NCBI RefSeq assembly: GCF_029193595.2
Contig: NZ_CP135052.1
Span: forward strand, 2,976,001 to 3,040,000
Origin: Providencia hangzhouensis
Lineage (GTDB): Bacteria; Pseudomonadota; Gammaproteobacteria; Enterobacterales; Enterobacteriaceae
Length of the DNA: 64,000 bases
Direction of reading: 5' to 3'
Part shown: positions 55,978-64,000 of the stretch, piece after piece
How the letters are laid out: each line of letters starts with the position of its first letter
Numbering within the stretch: position 1 is the stretch's first letter
Made by a program: the position numbers and the translations under genes
The notes under the pieces: model-generated
Databases searched by the model: none
Seen by the model: the letters and a program-made list of their open reading frames with translations, nothing else
What the model was told of the DNA's origin: nothing

Positions 55978-56628
55978 ATGAAAATACTGAAACTCTTTTT
56001 TTGCTCTTTGATGCTAGTTTTCTTCGCTTTGTCTGGAAAAGCTGAAAGCAATATTAGCCAGAAGATCGCAGAAGAACTCACCCAGTGTCGTCTAGAATCT
56101 TCTCAGCTTATTCGCTTAGATTGCTATGACAAAATAGCGCTGTCCTCGACGCCTGCAGCAAATACTTCACCTAATATTGCTCAAATGGGGAAAACTTGGC
56201 GCCAAGCTTATGAACACGAAATGAAACGTGTCGAAAATAGTGCGGGTTTCTTAGTCTCAGTACCTGAAAATGGTGATTACCCCGTCATTATGACTATCCC
56301 TGCCATTGGTTTTCAACCTCCGCGCCCTGTTCTCATGTTGAGCTGCATCGACAACATTACCCGTATGCAGATTATTTTACCCAATAAACAAGATGCAGGC
56401 AGTGTCATGGTCTCGACTGATAGAACGCAATTCACTGCAGAATGGTTTTTACGCGAAAATGGCTATGTATTGGAATCAAGCCGTGGTTTACCTGGCATAG
56501 ATGAAATCAAGCGTTTATTAAATGGCGAAAAATTGACTTTAAAATTAACTAATAACGAAAAACTAACGTTCAATATTTCAGGGATGTCCCAAGAAATTAA
56601 ACCATTAAGAGCCGCTTGCCACTGGTAA
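55978..56628 (+). CDS. tagO: TagO/VasI family exported protein
   Basis: A 216-residue protein with a signal peptide (about residues 1-22, GKAESN) and the VasI core. Matches are CRLESSQLIRLDCYDKIA near the start, the VLMLSCIDNITRMQIIL strand pair and WFLRENGYVLESSRGLPGIDEIKRLL. VasI/TagO proteins are common accessory factors of the membrane complex with no known enzymatic role. It lies two bases after the regulator stop. Confidence 0.88.
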   Translation: MKILKLFFCSLMLVFFALSGKAESNISQKIAEELTQCRLESSQLIRLDCYDKIALSSTPAANTSPNIAQMGKTWRQAYEHEMKRVENSAGFLVSVPENGDYPVIMTIPAIGFQPPRPVLMLSCIDNITRMQIILPNKQDAGSVMVSTDRTQFTAEWFLRENGYVLESSRGLPGIDEIKRLLNGEKLTLKLTNNEKLTFNISGMSQEIKPLRAACHW

Positions 56629-56633
56629 AAATA

Positions 56634-58082
56634 ATGACAAACAATACCCCTTATTCTTGGAAAGAACAGTTACTTGCCCATCTTGATGAACAGCTGGTGT
56701 GTAGTGCTGTGAACGATAGTGACCCCGACTGGGAGTATATCGATAGTGAAATGATAAAATTCGGCTCTCTCAGTCACAGCCAATTAGATGTTAAAGAAAT
56801 TCAACGTCGGTGTTTGCGGTTGCTTGAAACACAGACAAAGGATTTCCGCTTAATCGTTCACTTATTACGTACCTTACAGCATGCAGGTGAACCTAAAGAA
56901 TTAGTTTTAGCAGCGCAGATCCTTTCTGATTTTACGCGCCAGTATTGGCATGTCTGCTATCCAACGAATATTAAGCTCAAGCTACGCTTAGCGAACCAAA
57001 TTATAAAACGCTTCGAGTCAGTAAACGATATTTTTTGCCGTTCTGCTAATAGCAAAATGCGTGATGATATCCTGGGATCTTTTGCCTATTTAGCTCAATT
57101 TTGGCATGAACAGAGCCCCGAACTTTCTGAACAAATTGATGCATTGAGCCGAGGTTATCAGCGAATTGAAGAAAGCGAACAGCCCATAGTGTTAGCTTCA
57201 GCACCAAAAGAAGCCGCAATGCCTATTACTGAAACTGTACAACCACCAGCAAATAGCTTTGTCATGCCAGCAATCAATATAAATCAGCATGACGAAAGAC
57301 AATGGAAGCAAACGCTACTCCAAGTTTCAGAAGTTATTTGTTTACAAATGCCTGAAAGTTCAGTTGGTTATCGCTTACGACGTTATGCTATCTGGCATTC
57401 CATTACAATGTTGCCCCAAGCCGATCGTCAAGGTAAAACCCCCTTAGCGCCGGTTTCGATGGATCGCATAATGGATTACAAAGCCCAACTTTCTCAACCA
57501 TCAAACTCCCTATTAAATAATGTAGAGCAAAGCTTATCACTATCGCCTTATTGGCTAGAAGGCCACATGCTCGCAGCACAAGCAGCAGCTAAACTGGGTT
57601 ATTCAGAAGTCGCGAATGGTATCGCAGAAGAGTTACGTCTTTTTTTAGCTCGCATTCCAAACCTCGTCAATTTGCATTTTTCTGATATGAGCCCTTTCGT
57701 CCCCGACAGCGTGAAAGAATGGTTAGAAGATTGTCGCCAAACAGAGAGTGGCCAATTATCTCATTCAAATACCACATTATTACAGCAAGACGTTTTACTG
57801 TGCTATGAACAACAAGGGCTTGAAGCCGCATTGAAGCTCATTGAATCAAGCCTTGTAACTGCAATAGAGCCTAGAGATAAATTTTATGGGCAATTATTGT
57901 CAGCGCAACTATTCGAGCTCTCAGGAATGGGCTATATGGCGGCCCACTTATATCAGCAACTTTATACCGCTACTTTACACTTTTCACTCGAGGATTGGGA
58001 ACCCAGCCTCGTAAGACAACTCGTTCAAAAAACAGACAAAATACCAGAAACAACAATGACTATGGATAGGGATCTACAATAA
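56634..58082 (+). CDS. tssA: type VI TssA family protein (VasJ-type C-terminus)
   Basis: A 482-residue protein with the N-terminal ImpA domain (about residues 10-150, the DPDWEYIDSEMIKFGSLSHSQLDVKEIQRRCLRLLE region) and an alpha-helical C-terminal domain of VasJ type (LLNNVEQSLSLSPYWLEGHMLAAQAAAKLGY). TssA proteins nucleate or cap the tail tube and sheath at the baseplate. Its middle region, about 150-240, is variable. Start at 56634 chosen; the Shine-Dalgarno is weak. The stop overlaps the tssM ATG by one base. Confidence 0.88.
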   Translation: MTNNTPYSWKEQLLAHLDEQLVCSAVNDSDPDWEYIDSEMIKFGSLSHSQLDVKEIQRRCLRLLETQTKDFRLIVHLLRTLQHAGEPKELVLAAQILSDFTRQYWHVCYPTNIKLKLRLANQIIKRFESVNDIFCRSANSKMRDDILGSFAYLAQFWHEQSPELSEQIDALSRGYQRIEESEQPIVLASAPKEAAMPITETVQPPANSFVMPAININQHDERQWKQTLLQVSEVICLQMPESSVGYRLRRYAIWHSITMLPQADRQGKTPLAPVSMDRIMDYKAQLSQPSNSLLNNVEQSLSLSPYWLEGHMLAAQAAAKLGYSEVANGIAEELRLFLARIPNLVNLHFSDMSPFVPDSVKEWLEDCRQTESGQLSHSNTTLLQQDVLLCYEQQGLEAALKLIESSLVTAIEPRDKFYGQLLSAQLFELSGMGYMAAHLYQQLYTATLHFSLEDWEPSLVRQLVQKTDKIPETTMTMDRDLQ

Positions 58083-61000
58083 TGAAATTACCGTTTTTCT
58101 CCATTTCAAACATAACCAATTCGGTAAAAAAACTGTTTTTTGCTGATAGGCCAAAAATTGCCTCCTTTTTCCTATTTTTATTAGCGTTACTCCCTGCGCT
58201 CGTCATTGTGTGGATTTGGTGGTGGGGGCCAACATTCACTTATCAAGACTCAATGCCATTTAGTACACTCACCTCACGCTGGCTTGCTACGCTAATTATT
58301 ATTTTGCTTGTCGTCAGTTGGATAGGTTTAGTTACATGGCGTCGAGTAAAAAAACTTGAAGCGTTAAAACTCGATGTTGAGTTAGCCGTTGTTGACCCCG
58401 TTAGGCAGGATATTGACTTCCAAAATCGTTATTTAGACTATTGGAAATCTCAATTTACTCGTCACCTAAATGGCCATTCTAAAGCTGTTTATTTGCGTCC
58501 TTGGTATTTTGTTTTAGGTGCAAACCAAAGCGGAAAACATAGCTTATTAAAAAATACGCTGAATCCATTGGATATCGCACCAAGCGACAATATCGTTAAT
58601 GAACAAAAGCTGCCTTTAAATATCGAGTGCTTGTTAACGGATAGTGCCGTTCTTTTTGTTCCTAACGGCAAGCTATTGACTCAACCAAATGAACATAATG
58701 AGAAACCTCAACTCTATCATCGGTTGTGGGAAGAGTTACTTAATTGGATAAAGACTAATCGCTCAAGACAACCCATGAACGGGATTATTTTAACAGTAGA
58801 TACCTTATCCCTACTCACCAATACGAAAGAGCAAAATAGCCAATTGATTGCCGACCTGCAAATGCGTATTGAAGAAATTAGAATGACTTTTAATAGTCAA
58901 CTACCATTATATATCGTATTAACGAAGCTCGATTTATTACGTGGTTTCGATTCAATGTACCAGTCATTGGATGCACAACAACGTAACCAAGTATTGGGTG
59001 TTTCTTTCGACCTTAAATCTCAAAAAGATTGGAAGACGGGTTTAACGCACTTCTGGTTACAGTGGGTTAACCAAATGAATAGCGCACTACCTGAAATGAT
59101 GCTACAACGAGCGGAAGGTAATCAACGTAGTGATTTATTCAGCTTTGTACGTCAAATAGAAGGGTTACAGAGCCACGTTATAACATTAATTAATGCACTG
59201 TTGATTAATAACGAACAACATAACATTTGTTTAAGGGGTGTTTATCTCACCTCTGCATTACAGATTGGCCAAATAGACGATGTCTTTAGCCAAACGGCAT
59301 CCGTGCAATACCATTTACCGACAGCCCCACTAACAACTTGGCCAATCAATGATAGCCCCCCTTACTTTACACATAATTTATTTGACCAAGTCCTTTTCAG
59401 TGAGCCCAATTTAGCAGCTGAAAATCAATATTGGGTCAAAAAACACCGTTCTCGTCTCTTAGTCACAACACTGGCCAGTTTTGCCGGTTTAATTGCGCTT
59501 TGGAGTGGTTGGAATCACTATTATGATAAAAACTACCGCGCCGGTGAGAGTGTGCTTAATGAGGTTAAAGCCTTTAGAACGATAGATAATAACGTCCAAA
59601 AAGATACTGATGGTAGCTTACAACTTCCCGTCCTCAACCCATTGCGTGAAGCGACACTTGCCTATGGGAACCACCGCGATAAAAATGCGCTGTTTTCTGA
59701 TATGGGGCTGTATCAAGGCCAAAAAGTCGGCCCACAAGTTGAGCAAGTTTATCTGCAATTACTGACCGAACGTTTCTTACCCGCAATTATGTCAGGGCTT
59801 TTAATTGAACTTAATAATGCAGATAAGGGCAGTGAAGATAAACTCGAAATTTTACGCATTATGCGCATGTTAGAAGATAAAACAGGGCGCAATAATGGCA
59901 TGGTTGAAGACTTTATGGCGAATTATTGGAGCCATCTCTTCACTGGGCAACGTGAAAAACAAATGCTATTAAAAGCACACTTACGTTATGCGCTTGAACA
60001 CACGGATTGGAAAACGGAAAGAGACAACGGTCTGATGACTGCGATTAAGGCCTTCACGCCTTTTGCGACCCCCATTAAAAATGCCCAGAAAGAACTCAGT
60101 GTGTTATCGCTTTATCAACGTGTGTACCAGGCATTACGGCTAAAAGCCAACCAAGAACTTTCAGCGCCTTTAAATTTGCAATATCAGATAGGCCCAAGTT
60201 TTAATACTGTTTTTACCGCTATTGATGAGGATAAATTAGAAATCCCACAGTTTTTAACACGTTCAGGATTATTAAACTATTTTATTCGCCAAAATGACAA
60301 ATTAGTTGAACTCACGTTGCTTGATGCTTGGGTGCTCAATCTCACATCAAATACCCAATATAGTGAGAATGACCGTAAAGAAATTCAACGTCAAATCAGT
60401 GAGCAATATATCAGTGATTATATCGCTCAATGGCGTAACGGAATGAGTAATTTAGAAATTCGTGAATTTGACTCAATCCAAGATGAAATTATCGCTCTTG
60501 AACAAATCATCAGCGGAGAACAGCCTTTACGTCGTGCCTTACAAGTTTTGCGTGATAATACGGTTATTCCATCCATTGATGAAAATTTACCTATTGAGAA
60601 ACAAAAAGCCTTGATGGCAGAACCTTCTTACCGTTTATTAACACGTTTAGATAGAGAATTCACACCCCAAACAGAAATACTGGTCAGTAATCAAGGAGAA
60701 AACTTACAGAATCTCAATCAAAAATTGAATGATTTGCATCGATATTTGTTGGGAATACAAAACTCTCCAGTACCGGGCAAAGCGGCACTTAAAGCAGTTT
60801 CCATGCGACTCAATGATAATAATAAAGATGCCATATTTGAACTATCACAAATGGCTAAAACATTGCCTGAACCGCTCAATCGTTGGGTAGATGAACTTGC
60901 AGAACAAGCCTGGAATGTTGTCCAGAAAGAAGCTATTCGACATATGGAAGTTGAATGGAATGAAAATGTTGTAAAACAATATAATACCTATATTGCTGGT

Positions 61001-61630
61001 CGCTATCCGTTTAATCCAAACTCAAAACAAGATGTTCCATTAAGTGAGTTCGAACGCTTCTTTAAACCTAATGGCACACTCGATAGCTTCTATCAACAGA
61101 ACTTACGTTTATTTGTTGAAAATAACTTAGTCGATAATAGGGATAGTCAATCACTGATCCGCTCTGATGTTTTAGCGCAAATTGAAACTGCAAATCGCAT
61201 AAGAGAAACCTTCTTTAATGCACAAGGTAATTTAGAAGCACAATTTGCAGTTGAACCCCTTTCATTAAGTGGCAATAAACGCCGTAGTATCTTAAATCTT
61301 GACGGTCAGCTTATTGATTATGCCCATAGCCGCAGCCATGTCACGCATCTCGTTTGGCCAAACTCGATGCGTTCAAATATTGAAAGTAAACTGACTCTAG
61401 TTCCGCTTTCCGGCGATAAATCGCCTCGTTCAATTAGTTTCTCAGGACCGTGGGCACAAATGCGCTTAGTCGACAGTGCGAAGTTAATGAATATCAAATC
61501 CAATTCATTCGATATTCGTTTCACGATTGATAGCGGTGATATGACTTATCGAGTACTCGTTGATGAGTCTAATAATCCTTTCTTCGGAGGATTATTCACA
61601 AAGTTCCGTTTACCTGAAACCCTTTACTAA
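58082..61630 (+). CDS. tssM: type VI membrane-complex protein TssM with degenerate NTPase motifs
   Basis: An 1182-residue IcmF/VasK protein. Spans lie at about residues 28-49, 66-86 and 458-478. A cytoplasmic NTPase-like domain lies between spans 2 and 3, and a large periplasmic domain follows span 3. Walker A reads GANQSGKH (residues 146-153): the conserved Ser/Thr after GK is His. The DTAG motif that usually follows TNEAVLI is replaced by FVPNGK after TDSAVL. The TKLD guanine-recognition motif is kept (ALTKLDLLRGF region). It likely acts structurally rather than as an NTPase. Confidence 0.93.
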   Translation: MKLPFFSISNITNSVKKLFFADRPKIASFFLFLLALLPALVIVWIWWWGPTFTYQDSMPFSTLTSRWLATLIIILLVVSWIGLVTWRRVKKLEALKLDVELAVVDPVRQDIDFQNRYLDYWKSQFTRHLNGHSKAVYLRPWYFVLGANQSGKHSLLKNTLNPLDIAPSDNIVNEQKLPLNIECLLTDSAVLFVPNGKLLTQPNEHNEKPQLYHRLWEELLNWIKTNRSRQPMNGIILTVDTLSLLTNTKEQNSQLIADLQMRIEEIRMTFNSQLPLYIVLTKLDLLRGFDSMYQSLDAQQRNQVLGVSFDLKSQKDWKTGLTHFWLQWVNQMNSALPEMMLQRAEGNQRSDLFSFVRQIEGLQSHVITLINALLINNEQHNICLRGVYLTSALQIGQIDDVFSQTASVQYHLPTAPLTTWPINDSPPYFTHNLFDQVLFSEPNLAAENQYWVKKHRSRLLVTTLASFAGLIALWSGWNHYYDKNYRAGESVLNEVKAFRTIDNNVQKDTDGSLQLPVLNPLREATLAYGNHRDKNALFSDMGLYQGQKVGPQVEQVYLQLLTERFLPAIMSGLLIELNNADKGSEDKLEILRIMRMLEDKTGRNNGMVEDFMANYWSHLFTGQREKQMLLKAHLRYALEHTDWKTERDNGLMTAIKAFTPFATPIKNAQKELSVLSLYQRVYQALRLKANQELSAPLNLQYQIGPSFNTVFTAIDEDKLEIPQFLTRSGLLNYFIRQNDKLVELTLLDAWVLNLTSNTQYSENDRKEIQRQISEQYISDYIAQWRNGMSNLEIREFDSIQDEIIALEQIISGEQPLRRALQVLRDNTVIPSIDENLPIEKQKALMAEPSYRLLTRLDREFTPQTEILVSNQGENLQNLNQKLNDLHRYLLGIQNSPVPGKAALKAVSMRLNDNNKDAIFELSQMAKTLPEPLNRWVDELAEQAWNVVQKEAIRHMEVEWNENVVKQYNTYIAGRYPFNPNSKQDVPLSEFERFFKPNGTLDSFYQQNLRLFVENNLVDNRDSQSLIRSDVLAQIETANRIRETFFNAQGNLEAQFAVEPLSLSGNKRRSILNLDGQLIDYAHSRSHVTHLVWPNSMRSNIESKLTLVPLSGDKSPRSISFSGPWAQMRLVDSAKLMNIKSNSFDIRFTIDSGDMTYRVLVDESNNPFFGGLFTKFRLPETLY

Positions 61631-61637
61631 TGTGATT

Positions 61638-61658
61638 GCCTCCACTTTATGTGGGGGC
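61638..61658 (+). other. intercistronic hairpin between tssM and vasL
   Basis: Stem GCCTCCAC/GTGGGGGC (one G-U pair) with a TTTAT loop, just after the tssM stop and ending 17 bases before the vasL start. No T-run follows, so it is more likely an RNA-stability or translation-tuning hairpin than a terminator. Confidence 0.5.
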
Positions 61659-61675
61659 ATAGGATATTCAACGAG

Positions 61676-63019
61676 ATGAAATCAGAACATTTAGTCATTA
61701 AAATCGGGAGCTCCCCTTTAGATACTCCTGAATTTATTGCTCTTAAAACAGAATTTAACAAGTTAAGTCATCCTGCACGTCCGGAGGTCAGTTGGACGCT
61801 TATTGAATCACTTTGTTTGTCTCTTTTTAAAAATCATGGTATTGACCTACAAAGCGGTGCTTATTACACAATTGCACGACTACAACGCCATGGACTCAGT
61901 GGCTTTACTGAAGGCTGTGAATTATTAGCGAGTGTTATTGTTACTCATTGGGATGCGTTATGGCCTGAAAAACCGAATCAACGAACAGAAGCACTCAACT
62001 GGTTTAATACAAAAGCTAGCGCCCTGCTCCGCCAGCAAACCTATGAAACAAAAGACCTCCGTTTGGTTTACCGCTCAGAACGCGCGCTACAATTAATCAT
62101 TGATAAACTGGCTAAAACAACGTGGGAAAAACTGCCTAAAATTGAAAACTTGTTATGGTTCTTTCAAAATTTAGCCAAACAACTTGAAAAACAGGAAGAA
62201 TATGCAAAACAGAATACATCCGAATCTGTCACGCTCCCGCCTTTAGTGTATATCCAACAACCTGCTAAACAGGTAGAGCAACCATCACCAACATTTATTT
62301 TTGAACCCCCAGAGCCCGCATCAACATTAACAGTAACAACTAAAAAAATGAGCGCTACCCGTGGTTTTATATGGGGTTGTGTGCTCAGTAGTGCACTCTT
62401 TTTAGTCAGTGGATTTAGCGCCTATCTTTATTTTAAACATGAAATGGAGGCTATAACATCCATTCCTGAAGGTGCTGTTGCCAAATGGTTATTTAAACCC
62501 GAAATAAATACCTATGAATATCATTTAGCTTTGCTCGAAAAGCGTTCCCCTCTCGCTAACTTGAAACTGATCGAGAACATGCAAGAAAAAGCAAAATCTT
62601 ATTGGCCTGCGGATGCTGATCAGGCTTACCTCAGCCGAAATTGGCAAAACCAATATGAGGCGCGTTTAGAAAATATGCCTATTAATGATAGTTGGTCTGA
62701 AACAGCAATGTTGTTACAGCAACTTTCAAATAAAATTATTCAACAAGAAAAAAACCGAGGTAGTTTTACATTATCCTATTTAAAAACTGCCATCTATGAC
62801 ATTCAAAAACAGCACAATAAAGTGGAGCCTATTGAAGAAAAGCTCCGTCAATTATCGCTACAAATTAAAAATGGGCAGCCGGTTCCCCCTGCCACACTCA
62901 TCAATATTGATAATAAAATTAATGGATTATTAGCTCGTTACTATGAATTACAAAAACAAGCAGAGCAAAAAGGTTTAAAACCCAGCTCATATTCATCTTT
63001 TGGATTAAGTCATGAGTGA
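61676..63019 (+). CDS. vasL: VasL-like protein with ImpA_N domain and membrane span
   Basis: A 447-residue protein with an N-terminal ImpA domain (about residues 10-120, PARPEVSWTLIESLCLSLFKNHGIDLQSGAYYTIARLQRHGL), a Pro-rich linker, one membrane span near 220-240 (GFIWGCVLSSALFLVSGFSAYLYF) and an alpha-helical C-terminal part. This layout fits VasL, a second TssA-like protein found beside tssM. I chose the ATG at 61676; an ATG at 61649 lies inside the upstream hairpin. The stop overlaps the next start by eight bases. Confidence 0.8.
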   Translation: MKSEHLVIKIGSSPLDTPEFIALKTEFNKLSHPARPEVSWTLIESLCLSLFKNHGIDLQSGAYYTIARLQRHGLSGFTEGCELLASVIVTHWDALWPEKPNQRTEALNWFNTKASALLRQQTYETKDLRLVYRSERALQLIIDKLAKTTWEKLPKIENLLWFFQNLAKQLEKQEEYAKQNTSESVTLPPLVYIQQPAKQVEQPSPTFIFEPPEPASTLTVTTKKMSATRGFIWGCVLSSALFLVSGFSAYLYFKHEMEAITSIPEGAVAKWLFKPEINTYEYHLALLEKRSPLANLKLIENMQEKAKSYWPADADQAYLSRNWQNQYEARLENMPINDSWSETAMLLQQLSNKIIQQEKNRGSFTLSYLKTAIYDIQKQHNKVEPIEEKLRQLSLQIKNGQPVPPATLINIDNKINGLLARYYELQKQAEQKGLKPSSYSSFGLSHE

Positions 63020-64000
63020 AATAAAATATATTAAAGAAAAGCAATACTTACAAAAGCTATACAGTGAATATGCAGATAAAAAGCCACATTTAGCTGACGT
63101 ATTAGATCCCCAAGATCCGCAGACAAGCTACCTATTAGAAGGGTTTGCTTTTTTATCTGCGCGTTTACAGGATAAAATTGACGATGCATTTCCTGAAATT
63201 ACATTGCCCCTACTGCAACGACTAGACTCCCAAGCTATAAAAGGGCTTCCAGCAACGACTATTGTACAAATTGACCAAAGTGAATTGCTTTCTTTTCCAG
63301 TAGAGATAAATAAAGACCATCTTGTCTTAGGTAATAATGGGGCTCGCTTTAGTTTTTGTCATGAATTCGTCGTAGCACCCTATAGCCTTCTCGCTAGAAA
63401 AGTGATTCAGCACCCAAATCGTTCTTGTATTTCACTTGAATTACAGTATCGAGGTGAAACTAAATTTCATTCAACAAGTTCACTTGATGTTTTTTTAGGA
63501 GCCAATAAAAAAACATCAGAAACCTTACTACTCGCATTTAGCCAATATTTTGAAAAAATTGAAGTCATCCATAATCATATTCGCTATGAGGGAGATCCCC
63601 TTAACTACGCTTTCGAGCCCAAAATCGGAAAACCCTATAAAATTTTCCCACAAGAAAATGCATCACTCAGCGCTCCACAGCAATTATTGGAAGGCCTTTA
63701 TTTACCTCATGTTCATCATTTTGTTGAGCTCAATATTCCCCAAGTTGTCACTGAGTTAGATTGGGAGCAAGAAAGGCGTTTTACAGTTAACATCTATTTC
63801 AATCAACAGCTTCCTTTGACACAAGAGGAATGTGAAAATAGCTTTTATTTAAACTGTGCTCCGGCAATGGATACCGAAGCACAACACACCTTGCTAATTG
63901 ATTTTAAAGAAAATAAATCAAGTTATTTGCTTCCTATCCCTAGCCATCACTACTTGGCTGACCTCTTTGAAATTCAACTTTCACTTGAGCCACATGAACA
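63012..64000 (+). CDS. second TssF-like baseplate protein, cut by window end
   Basis: The frame opens at the ATG at 63012, overlapping the vasL stop in the pattern ATGAGTGA, and stays open through 329 codons to the window edge. Its start (SEIKYIKEKQYLQKLYSEYADKKPHLADVL, then DPQDPQTSYLLEGFAFLSARLQDKIDDAFPEI) parallels the TssF start DPDSARIIDGLSYLSGNLRQQIDRQFPEL at 45970, and later FDIFSV-like DLFEIQLS is recognisable. The two are diverged paralogues. It could be a second baseplate subunit or an orphan. The C-terminal half is not visible. Confidence 0.85.
   Translation, partial: MSEIKYIKEKQYLQKLYSEYADKKPHLADVLDPQDPQTSYLLEGFAFLSARLQDKIDDAFPEITLPLLQRLDSQAIKGLPATTIVQIDQSELLSFPVEINKDHLVLGNNGARFSFCHEFVVAPYSLLARKVIQHPNRSCISLELQYRGETKFHSTSSLDVFLGANKKTSETLLLAFSQYFEKIEVIHNHIRYEGDPLNYAFEPKIGKPYKIFPQENASLSAPQQLLEGLYLPHVHHFVELNIPQVVTELDWEQERRFTVNIYFNQQLPLTQEECENSFYLNCAPAMDTEAQHTLLIDFKENKSSYLLPIPSHHYLADLFEIQLSLEPHE

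Noticed and set aside
1..64000. CRISPR array, prophage, or integrative element at the tRNA-Asn genes
   Set aside because: No spaced repeats, integrase, phage structural gene or duplicated tRNA 3' end was found.

Overview
This window is a chromosomal segment of an AT-rich member of the Enterobacterales, most likely Providencia or a close relative in the Morganellaceae. Three things point there. A membrane-anchored L-amino acid deaminase of the Proteeae type lies at 22169-23587. The pyrC-bssS-trhO-lpxL-mdtG neighbourhood resembles that of E. coli but lacks solA and carries an insertion of ttr genes. A tetrathionate reductase locus is present. The species is an inference.

Layout. 1-2520: ylaC, then three tRNA-Asn genes, each with its own promoter and terminator, and a 5'-truncated LysR pseudogene between the second and third. 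2600-7000: pyrC with a CTP-type leader hairpin, bssS, an RcsA-like LuxR regulator, a small heat-shock protein and trhO. 7249-8882: a DUF1007 periplasmic protein and a NicO-type nickel/cobalt exporter. 9051-16617: ttrBCA and the divergent two-component genes ttrSR. 16676-24669: lpxL, mdtG, a POT peptide transporter, a PhzF-family protein, the L-amino acid deaminase, a small exported protein and a hotdog thioesterase. 25184-29653: Sel1 protein, uspF, agp and three GNAT acetyltransferases. 29733-34327: fdnGHI formate dehydrogenase, with an in-frame UGA selenocysteine codon, a SECIS hairpin and a perfect FNR box upstream. 34739-42363: small membrane proteins, a composite LysR/mdaB pseudogene, a quinol monooxygenase-like protein, an adenosine deaminase-like gene divergent from a YeiL-like CRP/FNR regulator, a molbindin, a YnfC homologue, a pirin and a lipoprotein.

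43409-64000: one long collinear type VI secretion gene cluster, tssB-tssC-tssE-tssF-tssG-tagH-tssJ-tssK-tssL-tssH(clpV)-vasH-like-tagO-tssA-tssM-vasL, followed by a second tssF paralogue cut by the window end. It encodes sheath, baseplate, membrane complex and sheath-recycling ATPase. No hcp, vgrG or effector gene is inside the window. Its unusual points are a regulator with GAF-like and Fis-type ends but no AAA+ module, a TssM whose NTP-binding motifs are eroded, and the duplicated tssF. The roughly 1 kb gap before it holds a strong Fur box and an FNR/CRP-like site.

Together the metabolic genes fit a gut-type facultative anaerobe: formate oxidation through Fdn feeds the quinone pool, tetrathionate reductase can drain it, and the cluster at the end is for contact-dependent competition. 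I found no CRISPR array, rRNA operon, intact transposase or prophage.
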